DNA of 5,286 nucleotides, taken from assembly GCA_046313675.1 (NCBI GenBank), contig JBKBXU010000315.1, positions 1 through 5,286 on the forward strand, written 5' to 3'. Positions within the stretch are counted from its first letter, which is position 1, and every line of letters begins with the position of its first letter. Shown piece by piece: positions 1 through 5,240 of the stretch. The notes under the pieces were generated by a model, which made no database searches, had not been told where the DNA came from, and saw nothing but the letters and a program-made list of their open reading frames with translations. Made by a program: the position numbers and the translations under genes. The DNA is from JBKBXU01 sp046313675. GTDB taxonomy: Bacteria > Bacteroidota > Bacteroidia > Cytophagales > Cytophagaceae.

Positions 1-162
1 GGCCGAAGCCATAAAAAGAAATGCATGTAAATAGAAAAAATAATAACAGGTCAGGTATACGTTTCATTAAGCTGTTTTTCAAGCTGAATACGTATTTTAG
101 AATAACAGAGTTGCATTTTTGTGCTAAGAATTTATTCTTCCAAAGAATTGTTTTAATTGAAA

Positions 163-169
163 GGGGAGG
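163..169 (+). promoter_or_regulatory. Strong Shine-Dalgarno sequence
   Basis: GGGGAGG lies 5 bases before the ATG at 175. It matches the anti-Shine-Dalgarno core and decides the start over the TTG at 157, which it would otherwise encode through. None of the other genes in the window has such a clear site, as expected for Bacteroidetes. Confidence 0.75.
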
Positions 170-174
170 TGTTT

Positions 175-387
175 ATGACAAGAAATGTCTGTGGAAATGA
201 TAAAATTGTTCGCTCTGTAATGGGTCTTCTGTTTATTCTTGGAGCGATTGTATGGAATAGCTGGATATTTGCCATCCTTGGAATTATATTATTGTTGACT
301 GTATTCTTTTCATTTTGCCCTATTAACAAAGCGGTAAATTATAACTCCTGTAGAATAAGTAATAGGGAAAGAAGCCCTTCCTCATAA
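175..387 (+). CDS. DUF2892 (YgaP-like) small membrane protein
   Basis: A 70-residue protein that fits the DUF2892 family, the membrane domain also found at the C-terminus of the rhodanese YgaP. Seen: a short polar N-terminus with the family-like pattern NVCGNDKIVRSVMG (residues 4-17), two hydrophobic segments (about 14-28 and 30-46), and then the typical FCPINK (47-52) and a final Cys (NSC, 57-59). The inner-membrane location is inferred from the two helices. The molecular function of stand-alone members is not known. I chose ATG at 175 over an in-frame TTG at 157 because a strong ribosome-binding site lies just before 175 and family members begin close to this residue. Cys6 is an extra cysteine where many relatives have Met or another residue. 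The gene converges on the DUF3347 gene with a single base between the stop codons. No rhodanese gene is present in the window. Confidence 0.85.
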   Translation: MTRNVCGNDKIVRSVMGLLFILGAIVWNSWIFAILGIILLLTVFFSFCPINKAVNYNSCRISNRERSPSS

Positions 388-388
388 A

Positions 389-904
389 TCAGATTTCTTC
401 CACTATTTCACCGCAACGCAAATTTTCATATCCAAAATAGGGGTTTCTGATTTCTTCGCTTTCAGATAGCCAATAAGCACCTTTTTCATCCAGTGCCATT
501 CGGCAATAGTTTACAAAAGCGTCTACATCAATGTGGGAATTCCTTATGATGGGGATAAAATGCAGGGATAATTCAGAAAACAGTTCCCTTTGTTCATCCA
601 ATGACAAGCTTTTGATAATGTCTCCGGATAGTTGTATTAATGTATCGTATTTGGGATGATCGTCCTGTTTCTGTAGTCGTGTGATAAGCCTGTTGAATCT
701 GCCGGCCCGCATTTTTGCACCTGATGGATCGGCATTTACCAGAGCCTCTTTTAATTCAAGGTACTCTCTGTATGCCCTTCGCAATAAAACGGCAGGGTCG
801 GCTTTGGAGATATTTTCTTCTATGGAAATACTTGATCTTTTCTCATCCGCAAACGAGAAGCATGATATGCTAAGTAGTAAAATAATCAGTAACCAGTTTT
901 TCAT
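389..904 (-). CDS. Secreted DUF3347 domain protein
   Basis: A 171-residue protein with an N-terminal signal peptide: Lys2, a hydrophobic core at 4-14, and a likely signal peptidase I cleavage after Ala19 in FSFA-DE. Cys15 has no good lipobox, so a lipoprotein is less likely. The mature part matches DUF3347. An N-terminal helix has the pattern YREYLELKEALVNADP (45-60). The C-terminus is highly typical: YCRMALDEKGAYWLS (133-147), EEIRNPYFG (150-158) and a closing LRCGE (162-166). DUF3347 occurs in Bacteroidetes as single secreted proteins and attached to CusB/HlyD-type efflux adaptors, often near copper or heavy-metal genes. Cys134, Met136 and Cys164 could be metal ligands, which is inference. 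The usual CPMA motif is CRMA here. No efflux genes are adjacent, so its exact role is unknown. Start is ATG at 904 with no Shine-Dalgarno sequence; the gap to the upstream same-strand gene is 93 bases. Confidence 0.8.
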   Translation of the reverse strand: MKNWLLIILLLSISCFSFADEKRSSISIEENISKADPAVLLRRAYREYLELKEALVNADPSGAKMRAGRFNRLITRLQKQDDHPKYDTLIQLSGDIIKSLSLDEQRELFSELSLHFIPIIRNSHIDVDAFVNYCRMALDEKGAYWLSESEEIRNPYFGYENLRCGEIVEEI

Positions 905-997
905 TGTCTTTTTATTGGTTAACTGAATAGTGAGGGGGACTGTTTAATGCGTGTCTTTAAACATAATTATCCGTTTCACAGAAGAGTTTTCGACCAT

Positions 998-2044
998 CTA
1001 TTCTTCATTTTCGAAAAATACCTTGTAATAGTTCAAGCCTTTATCTTCATCAAAGCCTTTTTCAATGTAATCTTTGTTTCCATGGACGTATATATGGAAA
1101 TTCTTGTCAAGCTTTATAACTGACTTGATGAATTTCTTAGAGCTTTTTATTGCAACAGGGGATATGTCAAAGCTGTCCGCAATAACCATGTTTTTTTCTT
1201 CCTGGTAACTATTTTTATAATCTACAAAGGCATCAATGATTTCAGGTTCTTTAATGACTTCTTGGGTAAAGTCTTCAAATGAGAAGTTTTCATTTTCCTG
1301 AAAAAAATTAATAGATTGGTGAAGTAGATCAATTTCTTCGGCTCGTGATAATTCCTTCTCCGGTTTTAATCGTTCCGATACAAAGCCGGTACACATTTTA
1401 AGGTAGTTTTGAGTATGGAAAAAATCATCGGTAATGGGAGTTACACCAAGAAAATCGTCTTTCCAAAAAGCAGCCTCTCCGGATTTATTGGTTTGATCAA
1501 CAATGCATACAATATAACCACTCTCTTTTTCCGTATTCATTATAAAGCATCCCTTGTCCAATTTATGTACATCTATTCCTTCATCAAATCGTACATCAAA
1601 AGAAGGAGAGGAGGGAGAAATTTTAAGGAATCTACTTTTGTTTTCAGATTTAAAGATACCAATGGCATTTACTTCTTCGTCATCTACAATGCAGCCACTG
1701 AAGTAAGCAATATGCAACTCTCCTGATTTAATTCCCGCATGGGTTGATTTATCAAACAAGTAGTTGGCAATAAGCTTACTTTGCTTAAGGAGTATATCCG
1801 GATCGTTGAATATAGTTTCTGCAAAATGCGCCATGGTATTCATGGATGGGTCAGAAACATGATGGAAGTGATGATATTCTTCTTTAGGGAAGGATTTTAA
1901 ATAGTATTTTTCCAAAAGTGCCGTCAGACGCTCATCATCAAGTTTGACATAATCTTCAGAAAGGATAATGCTTTCGTCTTTGGATTTGTTGCCTACTTTG
2001 TGGATGCAAAGCTTCGTAAGGCGGGATTTTGAAAAATCAGGCAT
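998..2044 (-). CDS. Nucleoid-associated protein, NdpA/YejK family
   Basis: A 348-residue protein resembling the 37-kDa nucleoid-associated protein family (NdpA, YejK in E. coli, about 335 residues). Seen: an N-terminal region reading SRLTKLCIHKVGNKS (7-21), then a middle block with LDKGCFIMNTEKESGYIVCIVD and, shortly after, EAAFWKDDFLGV, a strong signature of the Bacteroidetes members. There is no signal peptide or membrane segment, so it is cytoplasmic. Family members associate with the nucleoid; their detailed role is poorly defined. The C-terminal third is rich in acidic and lysine residues and ends FENEE. Start is ATG at 2044, without a Shine-Dalgarno sequence, and the length matches relatives. 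It lies 84 bases downstream of tRNA-Arg on the same strand, and I see no terminator between them, so read-through from the tRNA promoter is possible. The gene ends in TAG, with no convincing terminator hairpin in the 93 bases before the DUF3347 gene. Confidence 0.85.
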   Translation of the reverse strand: MPDFSKSRLTKLCIHKVGNKSKDESIILSEDYVKLDDERLTALLEKYYLKSFPKEEYHHFHHVSDPSMNTMAHFAETIFNDPDILLKQSKLIANYLFDKSTHAGIKSGELHIAYFSGCIVDDEEVNAIGIFKSENKSRFLKISPSSPSFDVRFDEGIDVHKLDKGCFIMNTEKESGYIVCIVDQTNKSGEAAFWKDDFLGVTPITDDFFHTQNYLKMCTGFVSERLKPEKELSRAEEIDLLHQSINFFQENENFSFEDFTQEVIKEPEIIDAFVDYKNSYQEEKNMVIADSFDISPVAIKSSKKFIKSVIKLDKNFHIYVHGNKDYIEKGFDEDKGLNYYKVFFENEE

Positions 2045-2128
2045 AAGTTGACTATAGGTTTACAGGGGTCTTAGTTATTGCTTAAAGAAAGAAAACATCT
2101 ATGCCCATCTTATCCACTGAATGTTTTG

Positions 2129-2200
2129 TGCACCCGGCAGGAATCGAACCTGCACCATCAGAACCGGAATCTGATATTCTATCCATTGAACTACGGGTGC
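2129..2200 (-). tRNA. tRNA-Arg (anticodon CCG)
   Basis: The minus strand folds as a complete 72-base cloverleaf including the discriminator base A. The acceptor stem is GCACCCG/CGGGTGC. The D-stem is GTTC/GAAT with one G-U pair. The anticodon stem is TCAGA/TCTGA around the loop TTCCGGT, giving anticodon CCG (plus-strand positions 2165-2167), which reads the arginine codon CGG. The variable loop is TGGT, and the T-stem is GCAGG/CCTGC with loop TTCGATT. The 3' CCA is not encoded (the next bases are CAA), so it must be added after transcription. Confidence 0.96.
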
Positions 2201-2211
2201 CTTTAATTATG

Positions 2212-2247
2212 CAAAAGTAAAAAGTAAAAAGATATTTACAGCACAAA
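2212..2247 (-). promoter_or_regulatory. Probable promoter of tRNA-Arg
   Basis: On the minus strand, TACTTTTG (2219 down to 2212) matches the Bacteroidetes -7 element TAnnTTTG exactly and sits 11 bases before the tRNA 5' end. A TTTG (2247-2244) could be the -33 element, but the spacer of 24 bases is longer than usual. A shifted TACTTTTT (2226-2219) gives a 17-base spacer. It lies just after the sucC terminator, as expected for a separate transcription unit. Confidence 0.5.
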
Positions 2248-2252
2248 AAAAT

Positions 2253-2284
2253 AAAAAAGGGCTGAAAGTTCAGCCCTTTTTTAT
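2253..2284 (-). terminator. Intrinsic terminator of sucC
   Basis: A perfect GC-rich hairpin, GGGCTGA/TCAGCCC with a 4-base loop (stem arms 2259-2265 and 2270-2276), begins about 25 bases after the sucC stop codon. It is followed on the minus strand by a run of T (2258-2253). Flanking A and T runs make it symmetrical, so it could also stop plus-strand transcription. It separates sucC from tRNA-Arg. Confidence 0.9.
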
Positions 2285-2301
2285 TTTTTATGTTAAAATG
2301 A

Positions 2302-3492
2302 TTATTTCAGCACTTCTTTCACTTTTTCTGCCGCATCTTTAAGGAGTATGGCAGGGTATACCTTAAGGCCGGAATCTGCTATTATTTTAGCACCTTCTTC
2401 GGCATTGGTTCCCTGAAGTCTTACGATTATAGGTACCTTTATGTCTCCTATGTTTTTATAAGCCTCAACCACGCCATTAGCTACTCGGTCACAACGAACG
2501 ATACCACCAAAAACGTTGATAAGAATTGCTTTTACATTCGGATCTTTTAGGATTATTCTGAATCCGGCTTCAACCGTCTGTGCATTTGCTCCACCTCCTA
2601 CATCAAGGAAGTTAGCAGGCTCTCCTCCAGATAACTTGATGATATCCATGGTGGCCATTGCAAGACCTGCACCGTTTACCATGCAACCAACGTTACCATC
2701 TAATTTTACATAGTTCAAACCACTTTCAGAAGCTTCGACCTCTAACGGATCTTCTTCATTTAAATCCCTTAGTTCAACAAAGTTTTTATGCCTGAATAGG
2801 GCGTTTTCATCAAGGCTAACCTTGGCATCTACTGCCAGAATTTTATTGTCAGAAGTTTTAAGCGCAGGATTTATTTCAATCATGGCTGCGTCTGATTCTT
2901 CATAGGCTTTATAAAGAGAGGCTATAAATTTAACCATTTCTTTAAAGGCTTCCCCTTGAAGTCCCAATTTGAAAGCAATTTTTCTTACCTGAAAGCCTTG
3001 CAGGCCAACTAAAGGATCAACCCATTCACGGAATATTTTATCCGGATGCTGTTCTGCCACTTCTTCAATGTCCATTCCACCTTCAGTACTTGCTATAATG
3101 ACATTTTTGCCTGTGGTACGGTCAAGTAAAATACTTAAATAAAATTCCTTAGTTTCAGATTCCCCGGGATAATATACATCCTGTGCAACCAATACTTTTC
3201 TTACCAGTCGTCCTTCTGCTCCGGTTTGTTTGGTTACCAGGTTCATGCCAAGTATCTGGCCGGATATCTCTTTCACCTGATCAAGGTTCTTTGCTAATTT
3301 AACTCCTCCACCTTTACCTCTTCCACCTGCATGGATTTGTGCTTTAATTACATACCAGCTTGTACCGGTCTGTTCACTTAGTTTTTTAGCGGCTTCCAAA
3401 GCTCCTTCTGCCGTATCGGCTGTTAAGCCTTCCTGAATTCTTACTCCGAAGCTTTTGATCAGCTCTTTACCTTGATATTCGTGTATATTCAT
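2302..3492 (-). CDS. sucC: Succinyl-CoA synthetase beta subunit
   Basis: Beta subunit of the TCA-cycle enzyme that interconverts succinyl-CoA and succinate with formation of ATP or GTP, as a complex with the SucD alpha subunit in the cytoplasm. Its 396 residues compare with 388 in E. coli. Seen: the family start MNIHEYQGKELIKSFGV; the ATP-grasp nucleotide-binding loop KAQIHAGGRGKGGGVKL (50-66); EINPALK (206-212) with Asn208 and, 14 residues later, Asp222, matching the Mg-binding pair of the E. coli enzyme; and the C-terminal ligase domain with NGAGLAMATMD (273-283), FLDVGGGA (295-302), FGGIVRCD (328-335) and RLQGTNAEEG. All key motifs are intact. Start is ATG at 3492, with no Shine-Dalgarno sequence. 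The gene appears monocistronic: a divergent gene lies upstream, a terminator downstream, and no sucD is present in the window. An inverted repeat in its leader may regulate it. Confidence 0.98.
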   Translation of the reverse strand: MNIHEYQGKELIKSFGVRIQEGLTADTAEGALEAAKKLSEQTGTSWYVIKAQIHAGGRGKGGGVKLAKNLDQVKEISGQILGMNLVTKQTGAEGRLVRKVLVAQDVYYPGESETKEFYLSILLDRTTGKNVIIASTEGGMDIEEVAEQHPDKIFREWVDPLVGLQGFQVRKIAFKLGLQGEAFKEMVKFIASLYKAYEESDAAMIEINPALKTSDNKILAVDAKVSLDENALFRHKNFVELRDLNEEDPLEVEASESGLNYVKLDGNVGCMVNGAGLAMATMDIIKLSGGEPANFLDVGGGANAQTVEAGFRIILKDPNVKAILINVFGGIVRCDRVANGVVEAYKNIGDIKVPIIVRLQGTNAEEGAKIIADSGLKVYPAILLKDAAEKVKEVLK

Positions 3493-3503
3493 AGGATAAA
3501 AAT

Positions 3504-3527
3504 TTTAGATTACAGCACGAATCTAAA
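3504..3527 (-). promoter_or_regulatory. Inverted repeat in the sucC leader (possible operator)
   Basis: TTTAGATT (3504-3511) and AATCTAAA (3520-3527) are a perfect 8-bp inverted repeat separated by 8 bases, 12 bases upstream of the sucC start codon. One arm overlaps the putative -7 element of sucC. It could be a protein-binding site or an RNA hairpin in the leader. I do not recognise a known regulator's site. Confidence 0.35.
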
Positions 3528-3549
3528 GGATTTGAAATTGAATATCAAG
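3518..3549 (-). promoter_or_regulatory. Putative sucC promoter
   Basis: On the minus strand, TAGATTCG (3525-3518) matches TAnnTTTG at all but one fixed base, with a TTG (within CTTG, 3549-3546) about 20 bases upstream as a possible -33 element. This would give a leader of roughly 20 bases before the ATG at 3492. Confidence 0.35.
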
Positions 3550-3576
3550 AAAAGAGATTATTTTAATCCTTTTGCA

Positions 3577-3584
3577 TAGATTTG
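3577..3584 (+). promoter_or_regulatory. Putative -7 promoter element of the ABC ATPase gene
   Basis: TAGATTTG is an exact match to the Bacteroidetes -7 consensus TAnnTTTG. I see no good TTG at the -33 distance. Transcription would start near 3590, leaving a leader of about 30 bases to the ATG at 3619 but almost none to the GTG at 3598, which supports the later start codon. Confidence 0.4.
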
Positions 3585-3618
3585 GGTTTTTAAAAGAGTG
3601 TTATATAAATTGTCTGAA

Positions 3619-4269
3619 ATGTTAAAAGCCAGAAATATACATAAATCATATCCTAACCTGCATGTATTAAAAGGTATAGACCTGGATATTCCTCAAGGGG
3701 AAATCGTTTCTATTGTGGGAGCTTCGGGTGCAGGAAAAAGCACCTTACTGCATATTCTGGGAACCCTTGACCGTCCGGATGAGGGAGATTTACTTATTAA
3801 TGACGTCAACCTTTCTGAAATATCCGATAAAGAGTTAGCGCTTTTTAGAAATAAAAATATAGGCTTTATATTTCAATTTCATAATTTATTGCCTGAGTTT
3901 ACTGCGCTGGAAAACGTATGCATGCCGGGATATATAGGTAAACGGGATAAGGAAGAGGTAGAGGCACGTGGTAAGGAACTGCTGGTGATGTTGGGTTTGC
4001 GGGAAAGGATTTTTCATAAGCCTGCGCAAATGTCGGGTGGCGAACAGCAGAGGACAGCTGTGGCAAGAGCTCTTATAAATTCCCCTTCCATTGTTTTTGC
4101 GGATGAACCGAGCGGAAATCTTGATTCTCATAATGCCGAAGAACTGCATAACCTGTTTTTTGATCTACGTGACCGTTTTGGCCAAACCTTTGTGATTGTA
4201 ACACATAACGAAGCTCTTGCCCGGAGAACAGACAGGAAGCTGGTAATGGCTGATGGTAAAATTGTTTGA
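3619..4269 (+). CDS. lolD: LolD-type ABC transporter ATPase
   Basis: A 216-residue ATP-binding subunit of the LolD/MacB/FtsE-like group of ABC transporters. LolD powers release of lipoproteins from the inner membrane as part of LolCDE; here the exact substrate is inferred from similarity only. Seen: Walker A GASGAGKST (34-42), Q-loop Gln86 in FIFQFHNLLPEF (83-94), signature MSGGEQQR (138-145), Walker B IVFADE (158-163) followed by GNLD (166-169), and the switch His196 in IVTHNEALA. All catalytic elements are intact and there is no membrane segment. The reading frame extends upstream to a GTG at 3598 (seven more residues). I prefer ATG at 3619 because relatives begin with MLKA-NIHKSY and the putative promoter lies too close to 3598. 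No permease gene is adjacent. The gene is transcribed divergently from sucC and closed by its own terminator, so it appears monocistronic. Confidence 0.9.
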   Translation: MLKARNIHKSYPNLHVLKGIDLDIPQGEIVSIVGASGAGKSTLLHILGTLDRPDEGDLLINDVNLSEISDKELALFRNKNIGFIFQFHNLLPEFTALENVCMPGYIGKRDKEEVEARGKELLVMLGLRERIFHKPAQMSGGEQQRTAVARALINSPSIVFADEPSGNLDSHNAEELHNLFFDLRDRFGQTFVIVTHNEALARRTDRKLVMADGKIV

Positions 4270-4281
4270 AATGCTTATGTA

Positions 4282-4317
4282 AATTACCTGTAAAGTGGGT
4301 TGTTTTATAAGGTAATT
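4282..4317. repeat. Inverted repeat after the ABC ATPase gene
   Basis: AATTACCT (4282-4289) and AGGTAATT (4310-4317) are perfect 8-bp arms separated by 20 bases, starting 12 bases after the stop codon. No T run follows on the plus strand, so it is not an obvious terminator itself. It may stabilise the mRNA end or be chance. Confidence 0.3.
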
Positions 4318-4344
4318 AAAAAAAATATTTATTTAAGTTGATAT

Positions 4345-4379
4345 AAATCAATCTTTAGTAATAAAGGTTGATTTTTTTT
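4345..4379 (+). terminator. Intrinsic terminator of the ABC ATPase gene
   Basis: A 13-base-pair hairpin, AAATCAATCTTTA (4345-4357) against TAAAGGTTGATTT (4362-4374) with one G-U pair and loop GTAA, runs into eight T residues (4372-4379). It is AT-rich but long, and lies about 75 bases after the stop codon. It insulates the downstream sigma-factor gene. Confidence 0.8.
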
Positions 4380-4437
4380 GCTTAAATATAAACATTAAAA
4401 TATTACATGATGTTATATCTATTAAAAGGACGGTACA

Positions 4438-4545
4438 GTGAAGTTGGATTGTTTTGAAATAATGTGTTCGCCTCTATTCCTGAAAAGGTATTTATTGAAA
4501 TTGGTAAGAAAGAATTTTAGGCTAATTAAAAGAAGATTGACATGA
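4438..4545 (+). CDS. Possible short basic leader ORF overlapping the sigma-factor start
   Basis: An open frame of 35 codons from GTG 4438, or 27 codons from ATG 4462, ends at TGA 4543-4545 and so overlaps the ATG of the ECF sigma gene as ATGA, the classic arrangement for translational coupling. An AAAAGGA (4424-4430) lies 7 bases before the GTG. The last 27 residues hold nine Lys or Arg and no acidic residue, for example KRYLLKLVRK and RLIKRRLT. I recognise no family. A frame of this length can occur by chance in AT-rich DNA, so this is a weak call. If translated it could be a leader peptide controlling sigma-factor synthesis. Confidence 0.25.
   Translation: MKLDCFEIMCSPLFLKRYLLKLVRKNFRLIKRRLT
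4454..4466 (+). repeat. 13-bp repeat, copy 1
   Basis: TTGAAATAATGTG occurs here, 75 bases before the sigma-factor ATG, and again at 5155-5167, in the same orientation in the intergenic region after that gene. It includes the ATG of the possible short leader ORF. Function unknown; may be chance. Confidence 0.3.
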
Positions 4546-5051
4546 CAAATATAGAATTCAACGACCTCGTATATAGCGCTTCAAAATCATTGAAATATCC
4601 AGCTCTTAAGTTTACGCATAATCAGTCTGATGCGAATGATCTGGTGCAGGACACGATTTTAAAAGCATTAAAAAATAAAAACAAGTTTAAGAAAGGTACA
4701 AACATCAAGGCATGGTTGTATATAATAATGAAGAATACCTTTATTAGTAATTACCATAAGATTGAAAAAAGGAATAATCTGGTTGATCCGATTGATGATG
4801 ATTATGCCTTAATTGTTCCCAGTACAATTACCAGCAATGAAGGAACTTCCAATGTTACCATGGAAGAAATTAATAAGGCTATTAATAAGCTGGATAAAGT
4901 TTTCAAAGAACCTTTTATGATGCATTTTTCCGGATATAAATATGAGGAAATATCACAGAGCTTGAAGATTCCTATGGGAACAGTTAAGAATCGTATCCAT
5001 GTGGCCAGAAAAGTTCTTATGGAAGAACTAAAGGATTACAAGATCAGATAA
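4542..5051 (+). CDS. ECF-type RNA polymerase sigma factor
   Basis: A 169-residue extracytoplasmic-function (group 4) sigma factor, which directs RNA polymerase to a specific promoter set. Seen: sigma region 2 at about 8-75, with DANDLVQDTILKAL (30-43), TNIKAWLYIIMKNTFISNY (53-71) holding the polymerase-binding and -10 recognition helices; a linker at about 78-105; and sigma region 4 at about 108-163, with YKYEEISQSL (132-141) and the helix-turn-helix IPMGTVKNRIHVARKVL (143-159). Length is normal for the group, and there is no extra C-terminal domain. Start is ATG at 4542, preceded by a weak purine-rich AGAAG (4531-4535) and overlapped by a possible short ORF. No anti-sigma factor gene follows; a terminator comes 22 bases after the stop. 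Its regulon and signal cannot be told from the sequence. The N-terminus and region 2 resemble short orphan sigma factors common in Cytophagia. Confidence 0.93.
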   Translation: MTNIEFNDLVYSASKSLKYPALKFTHNQSDANDLVQDTILKALKNKNKFKKGTNIKAWLYIIMKNTFISNYHKIEKRNNLVDPIDDDYALIVPSTITSNEGTSNVTMEEINKAINKLDKVFKEPFMMHFSGYKYEEISQSLKIPMGTVKNRIHVARKVLMEELKDYKIR

Positions 5052-5072
5052 GTTTATTTCTGTTAAAGACTT

Positions 5073-5097
5073 AAAGCGCCTTACCGGCGCTTTTTTT
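5073..5097 (+). terminator. Intrinsic terminator of the sigma-factor gene
   Basis: The hairpin AAAGCGCC/GGCGCTTT (5073-5080 and 5086-5093) with loop TTACC is followed by a run of seven T that continues from the stem. It starts 22 bases after the stop codon, so the sigma-factor transcript carries no downstream gene. Confidence 0.92.
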
Positions 5098-5154
5098 GTT
5101 TATATGCATTTTTATTACTTAAAGATTTATATGCAATATACGAAAAATCATACA

Positions 5155-5167
5155 TTGAAATAATGTG
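5155..5167 (+). repeat. 13-bp repeat, copy 2
   Basis: Second exact copy of TTGAAATAATGTG (first at 4454-4466). It lies about 45 bases upstream of the putative promoter at 5211-5240, in a position where an activator site or a second promoter could be. Confidence 0.3.
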
Positions 5168-5210
5168 GATATTTGGTTAATAAGTTACGTGTTAAATTTA
5201 TGTAAAGCCC

Positions 5211-5240
5211 TTGATAAAGCAATTAAATTGTGTAAATTTG
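5211..5240 (+). promoter_or_regulatory. Bacteroidetes-type promoter for a gene beyond the right edge
   Basis: TTG (5211-5213) and TAAATTTG (5233-5240) are separated by 19 bases. The second is an exact match to the TAnnTTTG -7 element, and the spacing fits the Bacteroidetes primary sigma factor. No gene starts in the 46 bases that follow, so the driven gene should begin beyond position 5286 on the plus strand. Confidence 0.55.

Noticed and set aside
1..34. Possible C-terminal tail of a + strand gene (frame 2 reads AEAIKRNACK then TAG at 32-34)
   Set aside because: Only ten codons are visible and another frame also stays open for nine codons, so a coding end cannot be told from chance.
126..139. 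AAGAAT-TT-ATTCTT inverted repeat upstream of the DUF2892 gene
   Set aside because: Only 6-bp arms in AT-rich DNA, and no recognisable promoter around it to make it an operator; probably chance.
681..926. Open frame on + of 81 codons
   Set aside because: Lies almost wholly antisense to the DUF3347 gene, which has a signal peptide and clear family motifs; the antisense frame shows no recognisable domain.
1409..1726. Open frame on + of 105 codons
   Set aside because: Fully antisense within the NdpA-like gene; low-complexity composition and no recognisable motif.
2129..2200. tRNA-Arg as an integration site for a mobile element
   Set aside because: I see no second copy of the tRNA 3' end, no integrase and no phage or plasmid genes in the window.
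2101..2220. Open frame on + of 39 codons starting ATG at 2101
   Set aside because: Covers the complement of tRNA-Arg, whose cloverleaf explains the sequence.
2516..2713. Open frame on + of 65 codons
   Set aside because: Antisense to the strongly conserved C-terminal domain of sucC.
3886..4149. Open frame on - of 87 codons
   Set aside because: Antisense to the ABC ATPase region that holds the signature and Walker B motifs.
4407..4457. 16-codon ORF starting ATGATG in the region before the sigma-factor gene
   Set aside because: Too short, no ribosome-binding site or conserved feature visible; the overlapping basic ORF is the better candidate.
5099..5135. 10-bp direct repeat TTTATATGCA (5099-5108 and 5126-5135)
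   Set aside because: Short, AT-rich and only two copies; no further units, so no iteron or array.
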